Shown here: positions 25,758-33,222 of the stretch, in pieces
Numbering within the stretch: the first letter of the stretch is position 1
How the letters are laid out: each line of letters starts with the position of its first letter
DNA from: Mariniblastus sp.
GTDB lineage: Bacteria > Planctomycetota > Planctomycetia > Pirellulales > Pirellulaceae
Assembly: GCA_029247405.1 (NCBI GenBank)
Contig: JAQWLH010000079.1
Span: forward strand, 1-33,222
Length of the DNA: 33,222 nucleotides
Direction: 5' to 3'
The notes under the pieces: generated by a model
What the model was told of the DNA's origin: nothing
Database searches by the model: none
What the model saw: the letters and a program-made list of their open reading frames with translations, nothing else
Translations under genes and position numbers: made by a program

Positions 25758-27314
25758 ATGAATAATCGGACAATGTTTTTGGCATTCCTAATTTCTGCCA
25801 TTACGCACTTCAACTGCCCGATCACCACTCACGCAGAAAAGCCAAATGTGATCGTGATATTAGCGGACGATCTAGGCTATGCCGATGTGGGCTTTCACGA
25901 TGTTGTCGCTGACGGCGTCTGCACTCCTCACCTCAACGAACTCGCGAAATCAGGCGTGGTTTTTAATAATGCCTATTCATCGTCACCCATTTGCAGCAAT
26001 TCTCGCCTGTCTTTGTCGACCGGTCGTTATGCCCAACGTTGGGGGGCCTACTACTACGGTCAAGGAGGCATGCCAACGACCGAAAATACGATTGCCGAGA
26101 TGATGCGAGACGCCGGTTACCGCACCATGAAGGTGGGCAAGACACATATGAATAACGGCCCCAAAGCCAATCCCACCCAACATGGATTTGATCACTCTTT
26201 GAGTTTCCGCCACCACTCATGGAGTTACTTTTTGCTTAGTGAGAAAGACGTCTCAGCTTACGAGAACAAGAAGAAAGGAAGCTTGGCCAAAGCGAGACAT
26301 TCACCTTGGGGGCCGTTGATGCGAGATGACCAAATACCGGAGTCTTACGAGAACACAACGACGACAGAGGTTTTTGAGCACGAGTCCATTCAATTTATCA
26401 CTCAACAAAGTGACAAACCTTTTTATTTGCAACTCGAATTCAACGCAGTTCATACACCGCTGATCCGTGCCCCACAACAGCTTTTGAAAAAATACGGCAT
26501 TCCAGAACGACCTTTTGACAGAAACGCCGATGTCTGGGAATACCCGATCTGGGACCCTATCGCACAACCAAACTATAAGGAATGGTACGACCAAACCTGC
26601 CACCTAAAGAAGGCAGACCCTTATGGCCGAAAAATCTATCTCGCCCATTTGGAACTGATGGACTTGGCGATTGGAAACATCATCGCTGCGCTCGAAGCTC
26701 AGGGAGTCATTGAGAACACCCTGATTTTCTTTTCATCAGACAACGGTGGATCAAATCAATCCTATGCCAACAACGGTGACCTCAATGCTTACAAATATTG
26801 CTTAATGGACGGCGGCATTAAAGTTCCAATGATTCTATCGTGGCCAAAGAGGTTTCAAAAAAATAAAACGGTTGATGCTCTAGTCACGCATCGCGATCTA
26901 TTCCCCAGCCTTGGAGAGATCACAGGTATTGCACCGAAAAAACCATTGGATGGCACTAGTCTGTTGCCGTTGGTCAGTGGATCCGTCAGTCAGATTCACA
27001 AGGACACTCTATTTTGGGACTGCGGAATCAAGAACGCCAATTGGATTGCCCTTCAGAAAAATTGGAAGCTTGTTTTTCGAGGAGAAGCAAGGATTTACAA
27101 GTCTTACGAACTGGACGATCAGGGCTTGGTAAAACCCGAATTTCGCGACATTCCGATACCTGGTGGGCTGCAATTGTATGACCTTGCCAACGATCCTGGC
27201 GAAACGTTGAATCTTGCAGGGCAGTTCCCAGAACGGGTTTCAATGATGCGGAGACAACGCGATCAATGGCGTGCAAAAATGGCTGATCCCCTTAGTGGCA
27301 AGAAAGCCAAATGA
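25758..27314 (+). CDS. Secreted sulfatase with variant active-site motif
   Basis: This is a 518-residue type I sulfatase, probably active on polysaccharide sulfate esters. The signal peptide covers about 1-26, and the mature protein begins EKPNVIVILADDLGYADVG with metal-binding Asp residues. The modification motif is C79-S-N-S-R83 followed by LSLSTGRY, so Asn occupies the third position where formylglycine-type sulfatases usually have Pro or Ala. GQGGMP, MKVGKTHM and SSDNGGSNQS are further family motifs. It is the first gene of a plus-strand set with the Gfo/Idh/MocA oxidoreductase 112 bases downstream. Substrate cannot be read from the sequence, and no clear ribosome site is visible. Confidence 0.92.
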   Translation: MNNRTMFLAFLISAITHFNCPITTHAEKPNVIVILADDLGYADVGFHDVVADGVCTPHLNELAKSGVVFNNAYSSSPICSNSRLSLSTGRYAQRWGAYYYGQGGMPTTENTIAEMMRDAGYRTMKVGKTHMNNGPKANPTQHGFDHSLSFRHHSWSYFLLSEKDVSAYENKKKGSLAKARHSPWGPLMRDDQIPESYENTTTTEVFEHESIQFITQQSDKPFYLQLEFNAVHTPLIRAPQQLLKKYGIPERPFDRNADVWEYPIWDPIAQPNYKEWYDQTCHLKKADPYGRKIYLAHLELMDLAIGNIIAALEAQGVIENTLIFFSSDNGGSNQSYANNGDLNAYKYCLMDGGIKVPMILSWPKRFQKNKTVDALVTHRDLFPSLGEITGIAPKKPLDGTSLLPLVSGSVSQIHKDTLFWDCGIKNANWIALQKNWKLVFRGEARIYKSYELDDQGLVKPEFRDIPIPGGLQLYDLANDPGETLNLAGQFPERVSMMRRQRDQWRAKMADPLSGKKAK

Positions 27315-27426
27315 ACCATCAGGAAGGGCAACACTTGTTAAATTCCTGATCAATCCGTTAAAACCATCAAGCATACAACCATCAAACAAACGCTCTACGA
27401 AAACGTTCAATCCAGAAAGCATCTCG

Positions 27427-28512
27427 ATGAAGAAACGGTGGCGGATCGTCGGAATCAATTTTTCTCACATGCACATGGAAGACTTGTTACGCCAAGTCGA
27501 TGAACACTCGCACGCAGACTTGGTTGGTGTTTGCGATGAACAACCTGAGGCAATGCGAAGCGCGATTGACAACTTGAAAATTGCGGAGTCGGCAGTCTTC
27601 ACCGACTACAAGACTTGCCTGGAAACAGTCAAGCCTGACCTGGTTGTCCTTTGCCCACCCACGGGCGAACACGCTGTTTGGGTCGAGCGAATCGCTCCTT
27701 ACGATTTTGACCTTCTGGTTGAAAAACCGTTTGCCTCTTCGCTTGCCGATGCCGATCGAATGATTGCGGCAGTACAAAAGACAGGCAAACAACTTGTCAT
27801 CAACTGGCCGATTCGCTGGGAGCCTTGTTATTACACGACTTGGCAACTTATTACCGACGGCGTGATCGGTGATATCATTGAGGTTCATCATTACGGTGGC
27901 AACCGAGGTCCACTGTATCACGGCGCGGACAAAATTGAATTTGAGCCGACAGCGGACGATAAGAATCGCAGCTGGTGGTATCGCAAGGAAGCAGGCGGAG
28001 GCTCACTTCGCGATTACCTCGGATATGGAGTAACTTTAGGCAGTTGGTTTAATGGCGGCCAACTCCCCATCGAAGTCACCTCGGTGGCGACAAGCTCACC
28101 GGGTGTGGAAGTCGACGAACACACGATTACCGTTGCCCGATATGAAAATGGACTTTCAAAATTCGAAACGCGTTGGGGAACTTTTACCGATCCGTGGGTT
28201 CATCAACCACAACCGAAATGTGGATTTATCGTTCGCGGAACCAAGGGCACCATCTCCAGTTACGATTACGAGACGACTGTGCGAGTTCAAACGAACGATT
28301 GTCCGGAAGGTTACGATCAGCAAGTTTCACAGCTTCCCGAAGGCGAACGCAATGGAATTGAATACACGTTAATGCGACTGGATAACAACTTACCGATCGA
28401 GGGCCCTTTGTCCCCTGCCGTCTCGCGGATTGGGCAACAGATCATTGAGACGGCCATCTTGAGCATCGAGAAGAAGAAGACCGTTCCACTTGTGGATCGT
28501 GGGATCAATTGA
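27427..28512 (+). CDS. Gfo/Idh/MocA family oxidoreductase with degenerate Rossmann glycine motif
   Basis: This is 361 residues from the ATG at 27427. The frame stays open for 52 earlier codons that overlap the sulfatase end and do not look like the family. The N-terminal Rossmann part begins KKRWRIVGINFSHMHMEDLL. The usual GxGxxG reads G9-I-N-F-S-H, with the second and third Gly missing. The EKP signature is LLVEKPFASSLADADRMI, with K100 as catalytic or cofactor contact. The C-terminal alpha/beta domain contains WWYRKEAGGGSLRDYLGYG. Family members oxidise or reduce sugars and inositols with NAD(P). It is located between the sulfatase and the spermidine-synthase-like gene (23 bases), suggesting a role in sugar catabolism. 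Confidence 0.86.
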   Translation: MKKRWRIVGINFSHMHMEDLLRQVDEHSHADLVGVCDEQPEAMRSAIDNLKIAESAVFTDYKTCLETVKPDLVVLCPPTGEHAVWVERIAPYDFDLLVEKPFASSLADADRMIAAVQKTGKQLVINWPIRWEPCYYTTWQLITDGVIGDIIEVHHYGGNRGPLYHGADKIEFEPTADDKNRSWWYRKEAGGGSLRDYLGYGVTLGSWFNGGQLPIEVTSVATSSPGVEVDEHTITVARYENGLSKFETRWGTFTDPWVHQPQPKCGFIVRGTKGTISSYDYETTVRVQTNDCPEGYDQQVSQLPEGERNGIEYTLMRLDNNLPIEGPLSPAVSRIGQQIIETAILSIEKKKTVPLVDRGIN

Positions 28513-28522
28513 GTTGGTTCGC

Positions 28523-28529
28523 AGGAGGT
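28523..28529 (+). promoter_or_regulatory. Strong ribosome binding site that decides a GTG start
   Basis: AGGAGGT at 28523-28529 is a perfect Shine-Dalgarno, 6 bases upstream of GTG at 28536. It sets the start of the next gene and excludes the TTG at 28509. It lies just after the stop of the oxidoreductase gene, indicating efficient translation within a polycistronic transcript. Confidence 0.85.
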
Positions 28530-28535
28530 GTTCCA

Positions 28536-31001
28536 GTGACGAAACTTAATCCGACTCAAGCAAGTTTCTGCAATTCGCAATATTGGCTAGTCTATTTCAT
28601 TTTTTTTCTCTCTGGCGCTTCAGCCTTAATCTGCGAAATTTCATGGTCTCGCCAGATTGGACTGATGTTTGGCCATACCGTTCATGCCGCTTCAATCGTA
28701 CTAGCCAGCTACTTTTTTGGCATGGCAATTGGCTATTGGTTCGGGGCAAAATGGTCTTTGAGATATCGCCCATTGATGGGGTATGCTGTTGCCGAAGTTA
28801 TTGTCGGTCTATGGACTTTTGCTGTACCACAAATCATTCAAATCTCAGAGTCAGCCACCTTCGCGCCATGGCTTAGCAATTCATCCTTGACTTTGCAAAC
28901 ATGCGGCAGAGCAGGTTTTGCCTTTTTCCTTCTTTTGCCGGCAACCATCGCTTTGGGAGTTACCCTCCCCATGATGGCACAATACTTTTCGACGTCTCCC
29001 TGTGCATCCCGCTCTGGACCTGACACGTCTGCTCGCGTTTCACTCGCCTACGCAGTCAATACGGCAGGGGCATTAAGCGGAGTCCTTGCGGCAACTTTTT
29101 TTCTCTTGGTAACGATTGGAGTTCGTAAAAGCAGTTACTGCGCGGCCGCAATTTCATTGCTTTGCGCAATCATCGCCCTCTTAATCTTACGCCGAGACTT
29201 AAGAACCACACCAATTCTTCGCGACCTCGATACCGACAAGGACTTACCCCTTGAGTCAGAAACATTCATCGAAAACTCAGCCTCGCGGGAAGCGAACCCC
29301 AAAAGCTCGAGGGCGACGTGTCCGCCTTCCACTCCAATGCTCCTGAGCCTCACGATACTCAGTGGTGGGGGAGCATTGGCCCTGCAAGTGCTCTACACCC
29401 GAATGTTCTCTCTAGTTTTTCATAACAGCACCTACACGTTTGGAGTGGTTGTGGCCACATGGTTGGCTTCGTTATCGATTGGGGCAATGCTGGCAGGATG
29501 GTTACAAAAGAAAATGAGTTGTCGATCACTTATTGGGCTCGCGTCCGCAACTGGAGCAACCGCGATTGTGAGTTCAAGCCTCATTTTTGCTGGACTCACC
29601 CAATTGAAATACTTTAACTTCGGTGATTCATTCGCGACCTATCTCGCCGGCGCTCTCCTTGTTGTCTTGGCCGTCATTGGACCAGCAGTCACTTGTTTGG
29701 GAATGGTGCTTCCCTTGGTTTGGAGCCTGGCAGGAACACAAAAAAAAGCCGGTCTCATTGTTGGACGCCTGACCGCAATAAACACCTTGGCGGCCGCCAC
29801 TGGTTGCTTGGTCGCCAGCTTTTTCCTCCTGCCGGCAATTGGACTATGGTACTCAATTGTGATGATTGCCGGTCTTTTTTTTATTGCCGGGTTCTGGATT
29901 CTGTTGAGTGAGCGACACCTTAAAACGGCATCACTTTTAGCAATCGCATTTGGCACAATCTCTTCACTTGCTCTCCACCCCCTTGACCTTGAGCACCCTA
30001 AAGACGGCGAAAAACTGATTCAACGCTGGAACTCAGCCTTCGGTTGGATTGATGTGATGCAAGTCACCCAAACGGGTGCATTTAGAATTCGACAAAACCT
30101 CCACTATGGATTTGGGACCACCGGAAAATACGCGCGAGAATATCGACAAGCCCACATTCCCTTGTTGCTCCATCAGAAACCAGAAGACGTCCTGTTTATG
30201 GGGTTGGGGACTGGTCTGACTGTGGGTGGAGCTATCCCCCATCAACCCGTCAAACGAATTGTTGCGGTCGAGTTAATCAAGGAGGTCGTCGAGGCGGCTC
30301 GAACCTTATCCGATGACAACTATGGCGCAGTCGATCACCCAAAAGTCAAAATCAAAGTTGACGATGCGCGACACTTTCTGCTGGCCAACACAAAAAAATA
30401 CGATGTCATTGTTTCAGATTTATTTGTTCCCTGGGAAAGCAAGTCAGGTTATCTATACACAGTCGAAAATTACCGAGTCGCGGCGAGTCGATTGAAGCCT
30501 AACGGCGTATTCTGCCAGTGGTTACCGCTTTACCAACTCGGTGAGCGAGAATTCGAGCTCATCGCCGACAGTTTTTCAAGCGTTTTTCAACACACAACGG
30601 TCTGGTGGGGCCAATTGAATTCAAACTACCCGGTCATTGCCCTGATTGGCTCAGAATCAACACTTGAATTTGATTCAACTCAAATCACCCAAAAACTGAA
30701 CAATTTAAAACAAAAGGGAGGGATGAGTGATCCAAAGATTGAAACAGCCGAACGCCTGTCAGATTTATACGTCGGTGATTGGAACGTCGACGCAAATGCG
30801 ATATTCAACACTGACGAATACCCACGAGTTGAATTCCTGACACCCATTTCAAACCGAAACCGACAAATGATTCAGGGGGAGACATTAAAACGATACTTCG
30901 ATGTTTTTTACAAATTACCAACTCGATCCGTTGAATTCTCAAAGCCTGGAAACTCAATTCACCGACGCACGCGACAACATCTGATTTTATTTGGCAAGTG
31001 A
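28536..31001 (+). CDS. Polytopic membrane protein with spermidine-synthase-like methyltransferase-fold domain
   Basis: This is 821 residues from a GTG with a perfect ribosome site. The first half (about 1-470) is a multi-pass membrane region with many helices, beginning WLVYFIFFLSGASALICEIS and split by a hydrophilic loop of about 50 residues near 235-285. The second half (about 500-770) is a Rossmann-type domain. Its glycine loop is VLFMGLGTGLTVGG, followed by the acidic VAVELIKEV, the DDARHFL segment and IVSDLFVPW, all as in spermidine synthases. The transferase residues of true polyamine synthases are not all apparent, so the reaction is unknown. Such fused proteins are common in planctomycetes. 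It ends the sulfatase/oxidoreductase set. Confidence 0.87.
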   Translation: MTKLNPTQASFCNSQYWLVYFIFFLSGASALICEISWSRQIGLMFGHTVHAASIVLASYFFGMAIGYWFGAKWSLRYRPLMGYAVAEVIVGLWTFAVPQIIQISESATFAPWLSNSSLTLQTCGRAGFAFFLLLPATIALGVTLPMMAQYFSTSPCASRSGPDTSARVSLAYAVNTAGALSGVLAATFFLLVTIGVRKSSYCAAAISLLCAIIALLILRRDLRTTPILRDLDTDKDLPLESETFIENSASREANPKSSRATCPPSTPMLLSLTILSGGGALALQVLYTRMFSLVFHNSTYTFGVVVATWLASLSIGAMLAGWLQKKMSCRSLIGLASATGATAIVSSSLIFAGLTQLKYFNFGDSFATYLAGALLVVLAVIGPAVTCLGMVLPLVWSLAGTQKKAGLIVGRLTAINTLAAATGCLVASFFLLPAIGLWYSIVMIAGLFFIAGFWILLSERHLKTASLLAIAFGTISSLALHPLDLEHPKDGEKLIQRWNSAFGWIDVMQVTQTGAFRIRQNLHYGFGTTGKYAREYRQAHIPLLLHQKPEDVLFMGLGTGLTVGGAIPHQPVKRIVAVELIKEVVEAARTLSDDNYGAVDHPKVKIKVDDARHFLLANTKKYDVIVSDLFVPWESKSGYLYTVENYRVAASRLKPNGVFCQWLPLYQLGEREFELIADSFSSVFQHTTVWWGQLNSNYPVIALIGSESTLEFDSTQITQKLNNLKQKGGMSDPKIETAERLSDLYVGDWNVDANAIFNTDEYPRVEFLTPISNRNRQMIQGETLKRYFDVFYKLPTRSVEFSKPGNSIHRRTRQHLILFGK

Positions 31002-31167
31002 CGGTCCTCTTCTATCATCTAACTGGCTGCAACGCCAAAACATCTTTCAACCCGATTGGTTTGAATCAAATCCAACGCGAGTAGCCACAACAAAATCCTA
31101 GACAAGGCCGACTAAGTTCACCGCTAAAGATAAAGCTCAACGCCCCCGCCGACATCCCATTTCCGAT

Positions 31168-32382
31168 TTGAGGGTTCTTTTGATTCAATTGACCGCAACT
31201 CAAGCCAGACGTCTGGTCATTACTTGTCAGGGATTAAACAAAAGCCATGCTTTTGGGCGAGGAGCATCGGCACCACTCCAGTGCATCGAGCGGTTGGGCT
31301 ACGTTCAAATTGATACGATCTCAGTAATCAATCGGGCTCATCTTCATACTATTTGGACGCGAGTTCCAGCGTTTCAATCGGAGCATCTTGATGCACTCCA
31401 ACGAGACCGAAAAATCTTCGAGTATTGGTCGCATGCTGCGGCTTATTTGCCGATCAAGGATTTCCGGTACTGCTTGCCCTACATGAACGCAATCGCATCG
31501 GGTCAGAAGCATTGGCGAATACCTGACAAAAAATCCATGAAGCTGGTTTTAGATTGCATTCGGTCGCGGGGAGCAATGAGAGCAAGAGACTTTGCTTCAT
31601 CAAAGACTAAGCAGCCTGATTTCTGGGGACACACAACATCGGCAAAAATTGCCTTGGAACAATTATTCATCGAAGGTCAATTGTTGGTCAGTCATCGAGA
31701 GGGATTTCAAAAAGTCTATGACTTACCCGAGCGGGTGCTACCTGCGGAGCTCGATACCAGCCCACCATCTGCAGAAGAGTTTCAACGCTATTTAATTGAC
31801 CGAACGATTCAGTCCCAGGGTTTTGCCACCGTCGCCGAAATTGGATATTTACGAAAGGGTCTCAAATCCGACCTTAGAAAACGAATCCAACAAATGCACG
31901 CCGAGCGTGAAATCACCCAAGTCAAAATCGCTGGAAACCCCAACGAGTACTACTCACGAACTTCGATCATCGAAACGGCGACATCTACGCGTGTTGCCAA
32001 AGAAGTACATTTGCTTTCGCCATTTGACAATCTCGTGATCCAGCGAAAACGAATGGCTCAGTTGTTTGATTTTGAATATCAAATCGAATGTTACGTACCA
32101 GCAGCGAAACGAAAACATGGATACTTCTGTCTGCCAATCCTGTTCGGCGATGAATTAGTCGGGCGACTTGATCCAAAAGCCGACCGAAAAAATCGCAAGT
32201 TGATCATCCGCCGACTTTTCATTGAAAAAAGGATTCAACACATGGACAAGTTCATCCACGGGCTGGCAAAAAAGATAGCCAGCCTAGCAGCTTTTAACGC
32301 ATGCGATCGCATCTCAATTGAAAGCTGCAATCGAAAAGAGGTCGGGTCGGTTCTGTCTCGCCTCGTTGGGTCACGTCTCTGA
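31168..32382 (+). CDS. YcaQ/AlkX-like winged-helix DNA glycosylase (HTH_42 family)
   Basis: This protein of about 404 residues has no ATG near the N-terminus. TTG codons at 31168, 31180 and 31189 are the start candidates, and the family N-terminus (LTATQARRLVITCQGL) begins close to 31189. The catalytic QxD motif is present in YVQIDTISVINRAH (Q47, D49 counted from 31168). Tandem winged-helix domains follow, with AYLPIKDFRYCLP, PERVLPAE and LLSPFDNLVIQRKR near the middle, and FHLSPFDN-like spacing in the last third. E. coli YcaQ (AlkX) unhooks interstrand crosslinks and alkylated bases. It is the fifth likely DNA-repair gene in this window and is convergent with the FabZ-like gene. Confidence 0.85.
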   Translation: MRVLLIQLTATQARRLVITCQGLNKSHAFGRGASAPLQCIERLGYVQIDTISVINRAHLHTIWTRVPAFQSEHLDALQRDRKIFEYWSHAAAYLPIKDFRYCLPYMNAIASGQKHWRIPDKKSMKLVLDCIRSRGAMRARDFASSKTKQPDFWGHTTSAKIALEQLFIEGQLLVSHREGFQKVYDLPERVLPAELDTSPPSAEEFQRYLIDRTIQSQGFATVAEIGYLRKGLKSDLRKRIQQMHAEREITQVKIAGNPNEYYSRTSIIETATSTRVAKEVHLLSPFDNLVIQRKRMAQLFDFEYQIECYVPAAKRKHGYFCLPILFGDELVGRLDPKADRKNRKLIIRRLFIEKRIQHMDKFIHGLAKKIASLAAFNACDRISIESCNRKEVGSVLSRLVGSRL

Positions 32383-32509
32383 AATTATCAGGACTGATTT
32401 TGAGCAACCTAACACCCCCTTGGGGCCCGTTGTCTCGTAAGTTCAGAAAACTAAGCTCCGGGCCGCCTGACGGTGGATCTATTGAACCTGCTTCGCATTG
32501 CCCACTTTC

Positions 32510-33010
32510 CTAACCGGTTGTTGCACCCTGCAGAACGCTCGACTTGATATTCATTAACTGAAACGAATTTCGCATGATTAGTTCGCCATTGACCTTGATA
32601 AACGCAGAAAAATCAAAAACGTTACTCACCTGATCCTTCAGGGTCACGTGGACCGTCAGTGTCTCGCCGGGTCTTGCAAAGCCTTTATAGCGAGCTTGTT
32701 TCACCTTGACCAAGACTCCTAATGCGTACTCGTTAAAGAACGGGTCTCGGGTGTTAAATTCTTTCATTGGGTTGTGTTGCGCTGCTATCAAGATACCCGC
32801 CGATTGCGTCGTCAGTTCCTGCATCATTGCCCCAGGAAAAATCGGTGCACCGGGGAAGTGTCCTTTGATGAACGACTCATTCCCAGAAACTGATTTTTCG
32901 GTGACTATTTCAGTCGACGATATTGCACAAATCTTTTCGACCAACAGGTACGGGGGACGGTGGTGAATGTAATCTTCCACGTTTTCAAATTCGTGCTGAT
33001 AGCTATTCAT
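32510..33010 (-). CDS. FabZ/FabA-like 3-hydroxyacyl-ACP dehydratase (hotdog fold)
   Basis: This 166-residue hotdog-fold protein removes water from 3-hydroxyacyl-ACP in fatty-acid or polyketide synthesis. The active-site His is H51 in KGHFPGAPIFPG and the acidic partner is E65 in GAMMQELTTQ. The beginning, EDYIHHRPPYLLVEKI, matches the FabZ substrate-entry strand. The sequence departs from housekeeping FabZ in the middle (HNPMKEFNTRDPFFNEYALG), so a specialised lipid or secondary-metabolite role is possible. No acyl carrier protein or ketosynthase gene is adjacent. A symmetrical inverted repeat lies about 90 bases upstream. Confidence 0.9.
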   Translation of the reverse strand: MNSYQHEFENVEDYIHHRPPYLLVEKICAISSTEIVTEKSVSGNESFIKGHFPGAPIFPGAMMQELTTQSAGILIAAQHNPMKEFNTRDPFFNEYALGVLVKVKQARYKGFARPGETLTVHVTLKDQVSNVFDFSAFIKVNGELIMRNSFQLMNIKSSVLQGATTG

Positions 33011-33222
33011 TGTTCAAATGCCTGACAAATATACGCAAACTTGATTGATAAAATCACAACAAAAAACACACTTCACTATTGCCGTCAAACAATCTTAGCT
33101 TAGTTAAACTAAGACAGCTGAAATCCTAATATTTCCCCAACAGTAGAGGTGATCCCAATGACCGACGCTGAAGAGGGCAATGCAATTGGTCGACGTTACT
33201 GACGAACACAATAGAGCTTTTT
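33011..33222. other. Intergenic region to the right edge
   Basis: This is the upstream region of the FabZ-like gene. It contains the inverted repeat listed separately. A 14-codon ATG frame at 33158-33202 ends in TGA and is not supported as a gene. Confidence 0.45.
33099..33113. repeat. Perfect inverted repeat CTTAGTT-A-AACTAAG
   Basis: Seven-base arms around a single central A, 89 bases upstream of the FabZ-like start codon. The shape and AT-rich core resemble dimeric MarR- or TetR-type operators, but no regulator gene is in view. It has no T-tract and a 1-base loop, so it is not a terminator. Confidence 0.5.

Noticed and set aside
33158-33202. 14-codon ATG frame near the right edge.
   Set aside because: Too short, with no supporting evidence.

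Overview
The window looks like a chromosomal segment of a marine planctomycete, most likely Pirellulaceae-like. The reasons are two secreted sulfatases, a secreted PQQ-type beta-propeller protein, a Gfo/Idh/MocA oxidoreductase, a response regulator fused to an RsbW-like ATPase next to a SpoIIE-type phosphatase, a Coa1-like protein and a DUF2805/TIGR03643 protein. This placement rests on gene content only; no marker gene for taxonomy is present. I see no insertion sequence, prophage, CRISPR array or rRNA.

Layout. (1) 1-5515: the tail of an unknown coiled-coil gene. Next comes a light and DNA-damage block: an SDR followed by an FeS-BCP-like cryptochrome/photolyase on the minus strand. Diverging from these across an AT-rich repeat region are a Nei/Fpg glycosylase, a small membrane protein and a SOUL heme-binding protein. 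(2) 5699-6709: heme A synthase (CtaA/COX15). (3) 6873-10401, minus: sulfatase followed by a secreted beta-propeller protein. (4) 11310-16056: a signalling module with a PP2C/SpoIIE phosphatase convergent to a hybrid histidine kinase plus receiver-RsbW operon. (5) 16395-18569, minus: a PqqB-like metallo-hydrolase, a Coa1-like protein and thiol peroxidase, closed by a clear intrinsic terminator. (6) 18798-18954: a promoter and tRNA-Ala(GGC). (7) 19410-20358: DUF2200 and a small membrane ORF. (8) 20500-25149, minus: a second photolyase block with a photolyase-family protein, DUF2805 and an unusual class II photolyase fused to a renalase-like FAD oxidoreductase. (9) 25758-31001, plus: sulfatase, Gfo/Idh/MocA oxidoreductase and a membrane protein with a spermidine-synthase-like domain. 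(10) 31168-33010: a YcaQ-like DNA glycosylase convergent with a FabZ-like dehydratase.

The most notable content is three divergent photolyase/cryptochrome-family genes within 25 kb, with two DNA glycosylases, an SDR, a SOUL protein and DUF2805. Two of the three photolyase-family proteins depart from textbook catalytic or cofactor residues: one appears to have lost its iron-sulfur cluster, and the other lacks the substrate-contact Glu and part of the Trp triad. The third carries a C-terminal oxidoreductase. The neighbouring SDR lacks its catalytic Tyr. This resembles the light or singlet-oxygen stress gene sets of proteobacteria, but no LitR/CarH or ECF-type regulator is visible here. Residue comparisons with known proteins were made from memory and need formal alignment.
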